A DNA stretch of 19,914 nt from Limisphaerales bacterium. Its GTDB lineage: Bacteria; Verrucomicrobiota; Verrucomicrobiae; Limisphaerales; UBA11358. The stretch's first letter is position 1, and the number at the start of each line of letters is the position of its first letter. Shown in pieces: positions 1 through 6,859 of the stretch. Location: assembly GCA_003152145.1 (NCBI GenBank), contig PLZL01000446.1, forward strand, positions 12,104-32,017, read 5' to 3'. The notes under the pieces are model-generated. The model was given only the letters and a program-made list of their open reading frames with translations, ran no database searches and was not told the origin of the DNA. Both the position numbers and the translations under genes were made by a program.

Positions 1-1098
1 CGGGCCTTTCGCTATTGCCAGCATGATATAGGGCACGCCCTGGCCGCCTTGCGTTATGCGGCCGCCGCACTGGGCTGGCGCATGGAACTGCTACCGGAGT
101 GGACTGACGCGCAAATTGCACGGTTGCTTGGTCTTGACCGCGTGGAAGATTTTACCGGGGCGGAGCACGAAACACCGGAGCTGCTCGTCAGGGTGCTGGT
201 GAACAAAACTGTGGAGCCGGCTCCATCACCCGTTGCCGATGCACCGGTCAAATGGTTCGGGCGCGCCAACCGGTTGAGCCGTTCCCGCGTCGAGTGGCCT
301 GCAATTGATGAAGCCATTGCGGTCTCGGAGCGAAAAGCTCCGATGGCAGACAAATCCGTCGTCCTGCCTTTGTGGCCGCCGCCCTCGTCACCCGCCTGCG
401 CCCATTCGTCAGGTCAACTGATCCGCCAGCGCCGCAGCGCAGTGGATTTCGACGGCGTAACTGGCATCACGCGCGAAAAGTTTCTGGCCATTCTGGATGC
501 CACTTTGCCGCGGGCATCCGCGCCGCCGTTTGACGCTTGGCCGTTTCCACCGCGGTTGCACTTGGTCCTGTTCGTGCACCGGGTCACAGGGCTGGAGCCC
601 GGCATGTATCTCTGGCTGCGCGCGCCGACGGACGAGGAAACCTTGCGGAACGCTTTTCGCGGCGTGCCGGTTTGGGAAGTCCCGGCGGACCTGGCCACCT
701 CGGTGCCGCTCCGGCGTCTGGCCCGTGACGACCTGCGCGATTTCGCGCGGACCGTGTCCTGCCAGCAGGACATTGCCGCCGACGGCGCGTTCAGCCTTGG
801 CATGCTTGCGCGGTTCGAACCAGTCTTACGGGAACGCGGCGCGTCGGCCTGGCGCGAGTTGTTCTGGGAATCTGGAATAATCGGTCAGGCGCTCTATCTG
901 GCCGCCGAAGCCGCCGGTGTGCGCGGCACTGGCATTGGTTGTTATTTCGATGAAGTGCTGCATCGCGCGCTTGGTCTGACGAGGCACGACTGGCAGAGTC
1001 TTTATCACTTCACCATCGGCGGTCCCATCGAGGACCTGCGGTTGCGCACGGCACCGCCGTATGCGCATCTGAAGATGGGAGATGGCTGCGATCAATGA
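1..1098 (+). CDS. SagB/ThcOx-type nitroreductase-family dehydrogenase, 5' end missing
   Basis: The frame is open from base 1 and the TTG at 49 lies inside a conserved stretch (RYCQHDIGHALAALRYAAAA), so this is a partial gene whose true start lies left of the window. 365 residues are visible. The first ~65 resemble the end of one nitroreductase-like domain (LGW, a leucine-rich stretch, then a TPELLVRVLV strand). A second nitroreductase domain starts near nt 418 (LIRQRRSAVDF, the usual Arg-Arg-Ser FMN-phosphate contact) and ends with the FWESGIIGQALYLAAEAAG and GIGCYFDEVLHRALGL blocks. This double-domain plan is that of SagB-type FMN oxidoreductases. Some of these oxidise azolines in peptide modification, but many are stand-alone with unknown substrate. 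No cyclodehydratase partner is visible downstream. Family call confident; substrate unknown. Confidence 0.8.
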   Translation, partial: RAFRYCQHDIGHALAALRYAAAALGWRMELLPEWTDAQIARLLGLDRVEDFTGAEHETPELLVRVLVNKTVEPAPSPVADAPVKWFGRANRLSRSRVEWPAIDEAIAVSERKAPMADKSVVLPLWPPPSSPACAHSSGQLIRQRRSAVDFDGVTGITREKFLAILDATLPRASAPPFDAWPFPPRLHLVLFVHRVTGLEPGMYLWLRAPTDEETLRNAFRGVPVWEVPADLATSVPLRRLARDDLRDFARTVSCQQDIAADGAFSLGMLARFEPVLRERGASAWRELFWESGIIGQALYLAAEAAGVRGTGIGCYFDEVLHRALGLTRHDWQSLYHFTIGGPIEDLRLRTAPPYAHLKMGDGCDQ

Positions 1099-1294
1099 GG
1101 TTCCTCGTCCATCTTCCATTCACCGTTGTTCTTCTTCATCGTCAGTCTGCGTTTCCTAGCCGTGTAGAAAGCCAAGGCCGAGGCGAACGCGGCGCAGACA
1201 GAATTGATTTAACACGCCACCTCGCGACCGAATCGGTTGATTTCATCCGCACTATTTTGAACGAAACAACGGAGCCTACCTCCAAAGAGAAACC
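1099..1294. other. Intergenic stretch without recognisable gene
   Basis: About 200 bases follow the nitroreductase stop. A 67-codon frame passes through (1095-1298), but it has no ribosome-binding site, no recognisable composition and no conserved-looking motif, so it is treated as chance. No U-tract terminator was found after the nitroreductase stop. Confidence 0.5.
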
Positions 1295-1414
1295 ATGAAT
1301 ATGAAAATGCCATCTCTTTTCGCCCGTTTCACTAGACAGAGTTCAGCGGCAATCGGCTGCACCGCGTTGTTGGCATACTCCAGCACAGTCGCTGGCACAA
1401 ATTGGCACAAATAA
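1295..1414 (+). pseudogene. Signal-peptide-like 39-codon ORF, probable remnant of an exported protein
   Basis: ATG at 1295 follows a weak purine stretch (AAAGAGAAACC). The 39-residue product starts MNMKMPSLFARFTRQ, has a hydrophobic core (AAIGCTALLAYSSTVAG) and a plausible AxA-like cleavage region, then stops after TNWHK. That is what an N-terminal secretion signal looks like when the mature protein has been lost. The stop codon lies in a 10-bp tandem duplication (1394-1403 and 1404-1413). Removing one copy does not restore a long frame, so the duplication is not the only lesion. It could instead be a genuine tiny secreted peptide. Weak evidence overall. Confidence 0.3.
1394..1413. repeat. 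10-bp tandem duplication
   Basis: ggcacaaatt (1394-1403) is immediately followed by ggcacaaata (1404-1413), identical in 9 of 10 positions. It creates the premature-looking stop of the small signal-peptide ORF. It looks like a replication-slippage scar, or chance. Confidence 0.5.
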
Positions 1415-1653
1415 TCCACGGTTGCGGGGTGATGGCCGCGCCCGCCTTTCCTGAAATCGAGCGCTCGGCTCGGTTGTTCGGATCAATCGCATTGCAGGTT
1501 TCGCTGCCGCAATGGGAGCACAGACTTCGCATGACTTGAAGGCAAATCCGGTAGTCTGGATTCAGAAATTACTGGTGACCGGGCTCAACAGACGCGTGAA
1601 GCTTTATGCCTGGAATCGGCCGGTTCAAAATGCGCGGGCGTGACACTGATCGT
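1415..1653. other. Decayed or non-coding stretch
   Basis: Roughly 240 bases between the signal-peptide ORF and the TPR remnant. Short frames exist on both strands: a plus frame from about 1450 to a TGA near 1644, and a Cys-rich minus frame 1332-1532. None has a start context or recognisable domain. The local base composition is still coding-like (GC-rich), which fits old coding DNA that has lost its frame. Confidence 0.35.
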
Positions 1654-1935
1654 TCAAACAAGTCGAGCGGCGACAGTTCCGCGCCATTCTTTCAATTTGG
1701 TTTTGGCCAATTCCATCTGCTCACCGCTAAACCGCATTCCCATTTTTTCGATCACTTTTTCCGCTCTCCCGATTTCCTTGCAATGAACCGCGTAAATCTC
1801 CGCGAGCTTCAACCGCAAGGGGAAGTCATTTGGTTTCGCTTTAATCTCGCTTTCGAGAACTTCAACACCACCTGTGGTGAAAAAACCACTATGGTTGACT
1901 TCCGTGATGTTCAAAAACTCGCATGCATTTTTTCA
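1654..1935 (-). pseudogene. C-terminal remnant of a TPR-like helical protein
   Basis: On the minus strand a frame opens after an in-frame stop (1933-1935) and ends at 1654. It encodes a helical repeat with the pattern of tetratricopeptide units: GGVEVLESEIKAKPNDFPL, then RLKLAEIYAVHCKEIGRAEK, then a second amphipathic helix ending KTKLKEWR. The only available start is a TTG at 1912-1914 with no Shine-Dalgarno sequence, and the protein starts in mid-domain, so this is best read as the surviving 3' end of a longer gene. The composition looks like real protein, unlike the opposite-strand frame 1606-2307. The missing 5' part is not visible in the other minus frames up to 2028. Confidence 0.45.
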
Positions 1936-2004
1936 AACGGCTTCCCAGTAATAATTACGCAAGCCATGTCTGCCCCTCGTATGGGAAAAAGATTGATATT
2001 TTAT

Positions 2005-2019
2005 GACACCTATGGTGTC
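2005..2019. promoter_or_regulatory. Perfect inverted repeat just upstream of the operon's first start codon
   Basis: GACACC (2005-2010) - TAT - GGTGTC (2014-2019) forms perfect 6-bp arms, ending 8 bases before the ATG at 2028. It occupies the place where a Shine-Dalgarno sequence would be, and none is otherwise visible. It lies next to an AT-rich stretch (1985-2004) that could hold a promoter. Either it is an operator for a dimeric regulator or it forms an RNA hairpin affecting initiation. Function is inferred from symmetry and position only. Confidence 0.4.
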
Positions 2020-2027
2020 TATCCAGC

Positions 2028-2828
2028 ATGTCCCCTTGGGGCAATTTCAAGCACCTCAAACTGTGGGCAGCAACATCGTGCCGGCAGCTTGTCGGATGTT
2101 GTTGTAAGCTGCTGCTGGCCGTCCTGCTCGTATCCTGGTTCCAAACTGTCGCGTTGGCTGCGGAAGCCAGCGCACTCATCGTCACTGGTATCAGCCCATC
2201 GGCGGATGACGCGGCGAAATTTTTTTCACTCGCCACCGAAACCAAACGTCTGCTCGTCGAACGTGGTTTGCCGGAAGGCCGCGTCGAAATTCTCAACGAG
2301 AACGTGACTCGCGATCTGGTGTTGCAGAAACTTCAGGCCTTTTCAACTTCCACCAACGATGAATTCTGGCTGGTGCTTTACGGCATTTCCGGCCGAACGC
2401 GCGGAAACCAATCGGCGTTTCAAGTCAGCGGCCCGCGTTTAACGGCGACGGATTTGAAGCTGGCGTTGGACCCGATTCCGGGCCGGCAGTTTGTTTTCAT
2501 CGGCACGAGCGACAGCGGCGGTTTTCTCCCGGTGCTGCAAAACGACCGGCGCACGGTTCTTTCAGCAACCAAAGAAGAAGGCGAACCCGATCTGCCGCGT
2601 TTTCTGGACACATGGGTGCAAGCTCTTGGTGAAAATCCGAAGGCACCTTTTGAAGTGATTGCCGCGCGCGCGGCGGCGGGCGTGGATGCGGAATACTCGT
2701 TATTGCATCTCGCGCAAGGCGAACATTCCCGGCTGGCCGACCCGGCGACAGACAAAATTCTGGAACCACCCTTCGGCGTGGATCTGAACGCGACCAATTC
2801 GCCACCGCCCCATCCAAAGGGAAAATGA
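2028..2828 (+). CDS. Exported caspase-like (C13/C14 fold) protein with degenerate active site
   Basis: 266 residues. The ATG at 2028 is the first possible start after an in-frame stop at 2004-2006. A long N-region is followed by a hydrophobic core (about residues 28-44, LLLAVLLVSW) and a likely cleavage after ALA at 44, so it is probably periplasmic. The mature part follows the caspase-like plan: a first strand (ALIVTG), a helix, DEFWLVLYG ending the second strand, GPRLTATDLKLAL, then FVFIGTSDSGGF and RRTVLSATKEEGEPD. In active relatives the second strand ends in GHG and the fourth in a Cys-containing motif. Here these read GIS (119-121) and SDSGG (161-165), so both catalytic residues are absent. 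It heads the MoxR operon, with 49 bases to the next gene. Probably a binding or scaffold protein rather than a protease. Confidence 0.65.
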   Translation: MSPWGNFKHLKLWAATSCRQLVGCCCKLLLAVLLVSWFQTVALAAEASALIVTGISPSADDAAKFFSLATETKRLLVERGLPEGRVEILNENVTRDLVLQKLQAFSTSTNDEFWLVLYGISGRTRGNQSAFQVSGPRLTATDLKLALDPIPGRQFVFIGTSDSGGFLPVLQNDRRTVLSATKEEGEPDLPRFLDTWVQALGENPKAPFEVIAARAAAGVDAEYSLLHLAQGEHSRLADPATDKILEPPFGVDLNATNSPPPHPKGK

Positions 2829-2877
2829 CGGTCCTGGAAACAAAAAATAAAACCCTCTTGAGGAAATTGAGAAAAAT

Positions 2878-3903
2878 ATGAGCATGACGAACACAATTGC
2901 CGCACCTTCAGCCACACAAACCACCGATGCCGACGTGGAGCTTCTGCGGGAAGCCCCGGCGCACTACCGCCGTCTTGCCACGGAACTCGGCAAACGCATC
3001 ATCGGCCAGGAGGAAGTCATCCGCGATCTGTTTGTCGCCCTCGCCGTGCAGGGTCACGTGCTGATGATCGGTGTGCCCGGACTCGCCAAGACGCTGCTCG
3101 TCCGCAGCCTCGCGGAAATCCTGGATTTGCCGTTCCAGCGCATCCAGTTCACGCCCGACCTCATGCCCGGCGACATCACCGGCACGGAAATCATCGAGGA
3201 AGCCGACGATGGCCGGCGGCAGTTCAGGTTTGTGCGCGGGCCAATCTTCGCCAGCCTGCTCCTTGCGGATGAAATCAACCGCACGCCGCCAAAGACCCAG
3301 GCCGCGCTACTCGAAGCCATGCAGGAACGCCGCGTCACCGTGGCTGGGCGCAGTTACGATTTGCCGTCGCCATTTTTTGTAATGGCCACGCAAAACCCGA
3401 TTGAACAGGAAGGCACCTATCCGCTGCCCGAGGCGCAACTGGACCGCTTCATGTTCAACCTGCGCGTGGATTATCCGTCGCACGACGAGGAAGTCCGCAT
3501 CCTGCTCGAAACCACCGGCGAAGAATCCGCGCCGCTGGAAAAAATCTGGACCGGCGCGGAAATACTCGCCTTCCAGCGCGTCATCCGCCGGGTGCCGGTT
3601 GCGCAATCCGTCGCCGATTACGCCGTCGCGCTGGTGCAGGCGACACGGCCGGCGAATCCGAAATCACCTGATTTTATCCGGCGCTATGTGCAATGGGGCG
3701 CCGGCCCGCGCGCCTCGCAGTATCTCGCGCTCGCCGGAAAAGTGTTCGCCGTGCTTGACGGTCGGTTCAACGTGGCGAAGGAAGACATCCGCTGCGCCGC
3801 GAAACTCGTCCTGCGCCACCGGCTCATCACCAATTACCGCGCCGAAGCCGACAGCCAGACGGTGGACACGATCATTGACCGGCTGTTGGAAACCGTGAAG
3901 TAA
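2878..3903 (+). CDS. MoxR-family AAA+ ATPase
   Basis: 341 residues, the usual MoxR length. Start chosen at ATG 2878, preceded by purine-rich GAGGAAATTGAG. Visible motifs are GQEEVIRDL (43-51), Walker A GVPGLAKT (65-72), the MoxR block TPDLMPGDITGTE (92-104), Walker B LLLADEINR (127-135, with Asp131 and Glu132), QAALLEAMQERRVT (141-154), sensor-1 ATQNP (170-174) and PEAQLDRFMF (184-193). A C-terminal helical lid follows, ending TVDTIIDRLLETVK. MoxR ATPases are hexameric cytoplasmic chaperone-like motors that work with VWA proteins on maturation or assembly of other proteins. All residues needed for ATP binding and hydrolysis appear intact. It lies directly upstream of DUF58, its standard partner. 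Confidence 0.95.
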   Translation: MSMTNTIAAPSATQTTDADVELLREAPAHYRRLATELGKRIIGQEEVIRDLFVALAVQGHVLMIGVPGLAKTLLVRSLAEILDLPFQRIQFTPDLMPGDITGTEIIEEADDGRRQFRFVRGPIFASLLLADEINRTPPKTQAALLEAMQERRVTVAGRSYDLPSPFFVMATQNPIEQEGTYPLPEAQLDRFMFNLRVDYPSHDEEVRILLETTGEESAPLEKIWTGAEILAFQRVIRRVPVAQSVADYAVALVQATRPANPKSPDFIRRYVQWGAGPRASQYLALAGKVFAVLDGRFNVAKEDIRCAAKLVLRHRLITNYRAEADSQTVDTIIDRLLETVK

Positions 3904-3917
3904 GGTCGGGGCAAACC

Positions 3918-4913
3918 ATGCGCGCACCGCCGCTCATCCTGTCCGTGCCGCCGGTCATTGGCCGCGCGCCGCGCGCCCAACCGCGCACACCGCCGCTCGT
4001 GACCCCGACGATTTCCAAACGGCTGCCGTCGCTGGAAATGAAGTTGTTGTCGGAACTGCCGTCGCTCGAACTTCAGGCGCGCTATCTCGTGGACGGTTTT
4101 CTAAACGGGCGGCATCGCAGTCCGCAAAAAGGTTCGTCGGTCGAGTTTGCCGAATACCGCAGTTACCAGTTTGGCGACGACCCGCGCCGCGTGGACTGGC
4201 GGCTGTTCGGCCGCACAGAACGCCTGCACGTCCGGCAATATGAGGAGGAAACGCAGCTCCGCATTTTTCTCGTGCTGGATGCCAGCGCCTCCATGGATTT
4301 CACATCGCGGGCAGAGGCGATGAACAAGATTCAATTCGCGCGACTGGCGGTCGCAGGCATCGCCGCGCTGGCCCAACGCCAGGGCGACGCGTTCGGCCTC
4401 GGCCTGGCCGGCCTGGATTTGAAGGATTTTCTGCGCGCCCGCTCGTCGTTGCCACACTGGAAATCCTTCATCGGTCGGCTGGAAGCGGTGCAGCCATTTG
4501 GCCCGACGGCGCTGGCGCGCGTTTTGGAATCGCTGGCCGAGGTCGTTCCCGCGCGCTCGATGATTTTTGTCGCCAGCGATTTCTACGAGGAACCGGAGCG
4601 GCTGCGGGCCGCGCTGCAACGGCTGCGCTACGACCATCACGAAGTCATCGGGTTTCAGGTGCTGGACCCGTTCGAGCTGGATTTCGACCTCGATCACGCC
4701 GGGACTTTCGTGGACGCGGAGACCGGTCTCCGTCTGAAACTGGATTCGCCGTCGGCGCGCGAAGGTTATTTGAAACGGTTCCGGCAATTTTGCGCGGCGC
4801 TTGACGAAATGTTTCGCAACGCAGGCGGCGACCTCGCGCAATTGCGGACGGACGAATCGCCGGTGGCCGCGTTGACGCGCTATCTCGCCGCCCGGTCACA
4901 ACGGCTGAAATGA
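3918..4913 (+). CDS. DUF58 domain protein (VWA-like)
   Basis: 331 residues. The DUF58 signature is clear: FAEYRSYQFGDDPRRVDWRL (77-96) followed by RLHVRQYEEET. A VWA-like domain has the MIDAS sequence DASAS (121-125) after a hydrophobic strand (IFLVL), and the later strand SMIFVASDF. The first ~35 residues are Pro/Arg-rich and unlike the family. An ATG at 4038 (Met41, EMKLLSELPSLELQARYLV) would give the usual start, so the first 40 codons may not be translated, although the ATG at 3918 leaves only a 14-base gap to moxR. DUF58 proteins accompany MoxR ATPases and are thought to bind metal-dependent partners. No TM segment is visible, so it is probably cytoplasmic or peripheral. Confidence 0.9.
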   Translation: MRAPPLILSVPPVIGRAPRAQPRTPPLVTPTISKRLPSLEMKLLSELPSLELQARYLVDGFLNGRHRSPQKGSSVEFAEYRSYQFGDDPRRVDWRLFGRTERLHVRQYEEETQLRIFLVLDASASMDFTSRAEAMNKIQFARLAVAGIAALAQRQGDAFGLGLAGLDLKDFLRARSSLPHWKSFIGRLEAVQPFGPTALARVLESLAEVVPARSMIFVASDFYEEPERLRAALQRLRYDHHEVIGFQVLDPFELDFDLDHAGTFVDAETGLRLKLDSPSAREGYLKRFRQFCAALDEMFRNAGGDLAQLRTDESPVAALTRYLAARSQRLK

Positions 4914-4917
4914 TTTC

Positions 4918-6858
4918 ATGAACTGGCTGTTTCCAGGTTTTCTGGCGGGCGCGGCATTGATTGCGCTGCCGGTGGTTTTGCATTTTCTGCGCCGGCGGCA
5001 CAACGCAGTCGTGCGTTTTCCGTCGCTGCGGTTTCTCGGCGAGACCGCGCTGCGCGACACACGGCGGCACCAGTTGCTTCGCTGGCTCACGCTGCTGCTG
5101 CGCTGCCTCGCCATAGCGCTGATCGCGGGCGCGTTTGCGCGGCCGTTCTGGCAGTCCTCCGCCGCGTCGCATCGGCAGTTGATGGTCGTGGCCGTGGACA
5201 ATTCCATGAGCATGCAGGCGGCGGGCCGCTGGGAAAATCTGCAAAACTGGGCGCTCAAACAACTGGACAACCTCAATCCCGGCGACCAAGCCGCGGTGCT
5301 GGTGATGAATCCCGCGCCGGTCTGGCTCGTGCCGCTGACGGACGATATGGACCGCGTCCGCTCGGCTTTGAAAAACCTCCGGCCTGGCTATGAAAAAACT
5401 CGTTACGCCGGCACATTGAAAATGGCGGGCGCAAACTTGGAGCTGCATCCGGGCGCGGCAAAAACTCTGGTCTGGATGGCTGATGAACAGCGGGCCGGCT
5501 GGCGCGGCGTGGACTTCGCGCAAACGCTGCCAGCCGGCGTGAAAATTCGTTTTGCCGATTCTGCTCCCGAACCCAATCGCCAGGCGGCGATCACTTCGTT
5601 GCAATGGTCTTTGGACAAACCCGGCTTGGTCGTCAATGTGCGGTTGTTCGCTCCGTTGCAGGATCAGCGGCGGATCACCGTGAGTGCCGGCGGTCAGAGC
5701 CTGACGGAACAAACCGTCTCACTCCACGCTGGCGACAACAAAATCTTCCTGCCCTTTTCGCCGCTGGAAAATGCTGATGGCTTCCGCGTGGCGATGGACG
5801 CGGATGACCTGCCGGCGGATGACACCGCGTGGATTGTTCCGAAGAAAACGGCGGCGGATACCGTGCTGCTCGACGCCGTTGCCGGCACGGATTTTCTGGC
5901 GCACGCCTTGCGCTCTACCGAAAAGCTCGGCGCAACTGCATTGAAGGCGGAATCGTTGCCGGGAAAAAACTGGCCGGCGGATTCGGTGGTCATCCTGCGC
6001 GGAGACGATGCTTTTCATCCGCCGCACTTGGAGCAGCTCGACCACTATTTTGACGCGGGCGGCGCATTGTGGATTTTCGTGGACGGTTCCGCCGGGCAGC
6101 TCGACTGGTTGAGCAAACACGGCATCGAAGCGGCGACACGGAAGACTTCCGAGAACGCATGGCATTTGCAGGACTGGGATCCCGATCATCCGGTGCTCGC
6201 GGCATTTGCCGGTCAAAGTTTGCTTCCGCTGTTGAGCGTGGAATTTCATCGCGGTTTCAATCTTGCCGGCAGCCAGCTCGCGCCGGTGGCGGACTGGCCG
6301 GACGGGAAAATGGCGCTGGCGGAATGGAGCGACGGCGGACACCGCCTGTTGCTGGCCGGGTTCCCGATAAATCGCGCGGCAACGGACTGGCCGACCCAGC
6401 CGTCGTTCGTCCCGTTTGTGCATCAAACCGTGCGCTGGCTCGGTTCGTTCAGTGAGCAACACGACGACTGGCGCGTAGGCGACACAATTTCCCTGCCCGC
6501 CACAAACAGAACCTGGCGCGTTCTGGACAGCCCGGCAACACAGCATGGGCGCAACGTCGGCGGCAGCATTCGACCCGACGCGCCCGGACTTTACGAATTT
6601 GCAGGCGGTGGTGCGCGGCAGGTTTTTGCCGTCAACACGCCAAGTGAAGAATCCGATCTTGCGCCGTGGCCAAAACCGGAGCAATTTGCTTCACTGGAGT
6701 CCAAAAATATGCCCGAACGCGCCGAACATCGTGCGGCGGCTACGCCAATAAGCAGCGAGGCTGCCGAAAACCAGCAGTGCCTTTGGTGGTGGCTTCTGGC
6801 CGGGTGCGGCATTGTCATCCTAACCGAATTGGCACTGGCGAACCGAACCGCAACGTAA
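4918..6858 (+). CDS. BatA-type membrane protein with VWA domain
   Basis: 646 residues, starting 4 bases after the DUF58 stop. The N-terminus is a typical BatA/aerotolerance-type membrane module: LFPGFLAGAALIALPVVLHFLRRR (TM1, about 4-24, with the H-F-L-RRR end), the FPSLRFL block, and TM2 at about 55-76. A VWA domain follows with MIDAS DNSMSM (94-99). The middle is a long extracytoplasmic region containing a domain resembling class-I glutamine amidotransferase folds (ALWIFVDGS near nt 6064). A C-terminal TM (about 622-641, WWWLLAGCGIVILTELALA) closes the protein. It likely displays its VWA domain at the membrane for interaction with the MoxR/DUF58 pair. The family role is known only loosely; several homologues are annotated merely as BatA-containing. 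Confidence 0.85.
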   Translation: MNWLFPGFLAGAALIALPVVLHFLRRRHNAVVRFPSLRFLGETALRDTRRHQLLRWLTLLLRCLAIALIAGAFARPFWQSSAASHRQLMVVAVDNSMSMQAAGRWENLQNWALKQLDNLNPGDQAAVLVMNPAPVWLVPLTDDMDRVRSALKNLRPGYEKTRYAGTLKMAGANLELHPGAAKTLVWMADEQRAGWRGVDFAQTLPAGVKIRFADSAPEPNRQAAITSLQWSLDKPGLVVNVRLFAPLQDQRRITVSAGGQSLTEQTVSLHAGDNKIFLPFSPLENADGFRVAMDADDLPADDTAWIVPKKTAADTVLLDAVAGTDFLAHALRSTEKLGATALKAESLPGKNWPADSVVILRGDDAFHPPHLEQLDHYFDAGGALWIFVDGSAGQLDWLSKHGIEAATRKTSENAWHLQDWDPDHPVLAAFAGQSLLPLLSVEFHRGFNLAGSQLAPVADWPDGKMALAEWSDGGHRLLLAGFPINRAATDWPTQPSFVPFVHQTVRWLGSFSEQHDDWRVGDTISLPATNRTWRVLDSPATQHGRNVGGSIRPDAPGLYEFAGGGARQVFAVNTPSEESDLAPWPKPEQFASLESKNMPERAEHRAAATPISSEAAENQQCLWWWLLAGCGIVILTELALANRTAT

Positions 6859-6859
6859 T

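Noticed and set aside
1..1098. Azole-forming peptide (RiPP) cluster based on the SagB-type gene
   Set aside because: No cyclodehydratase, precursor peptide or transporter is visible downstream, and the left flank lies outside the window. Many SagB-like proteins are stand-alone.
1866..1879. Inverted repeat CACCAC-CT-GTGGTG
   Set aside because: It lies within the TPR-like coding remnant (encoding the FTTGGV stretch) and is short, so it is most simply explained by codon content.
1606..2307. Plus-strand frame of 233 codons upstream of the caspase-like gene
   Set aside because: It overlaps the TPR-like minus-strand remnant and the signal region of the 2028 gene, has no recognisable domain or ribosome-binding site, and its product reads as an antisense shadow.
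4645..5712. Minus-strand frame of 355 codons across the DUF58/BatA junction
   Set aside because: It spans two clearly coding plus-strand genes and encodes an Arg/Gln-rich product without motifs; an antisense shadow.
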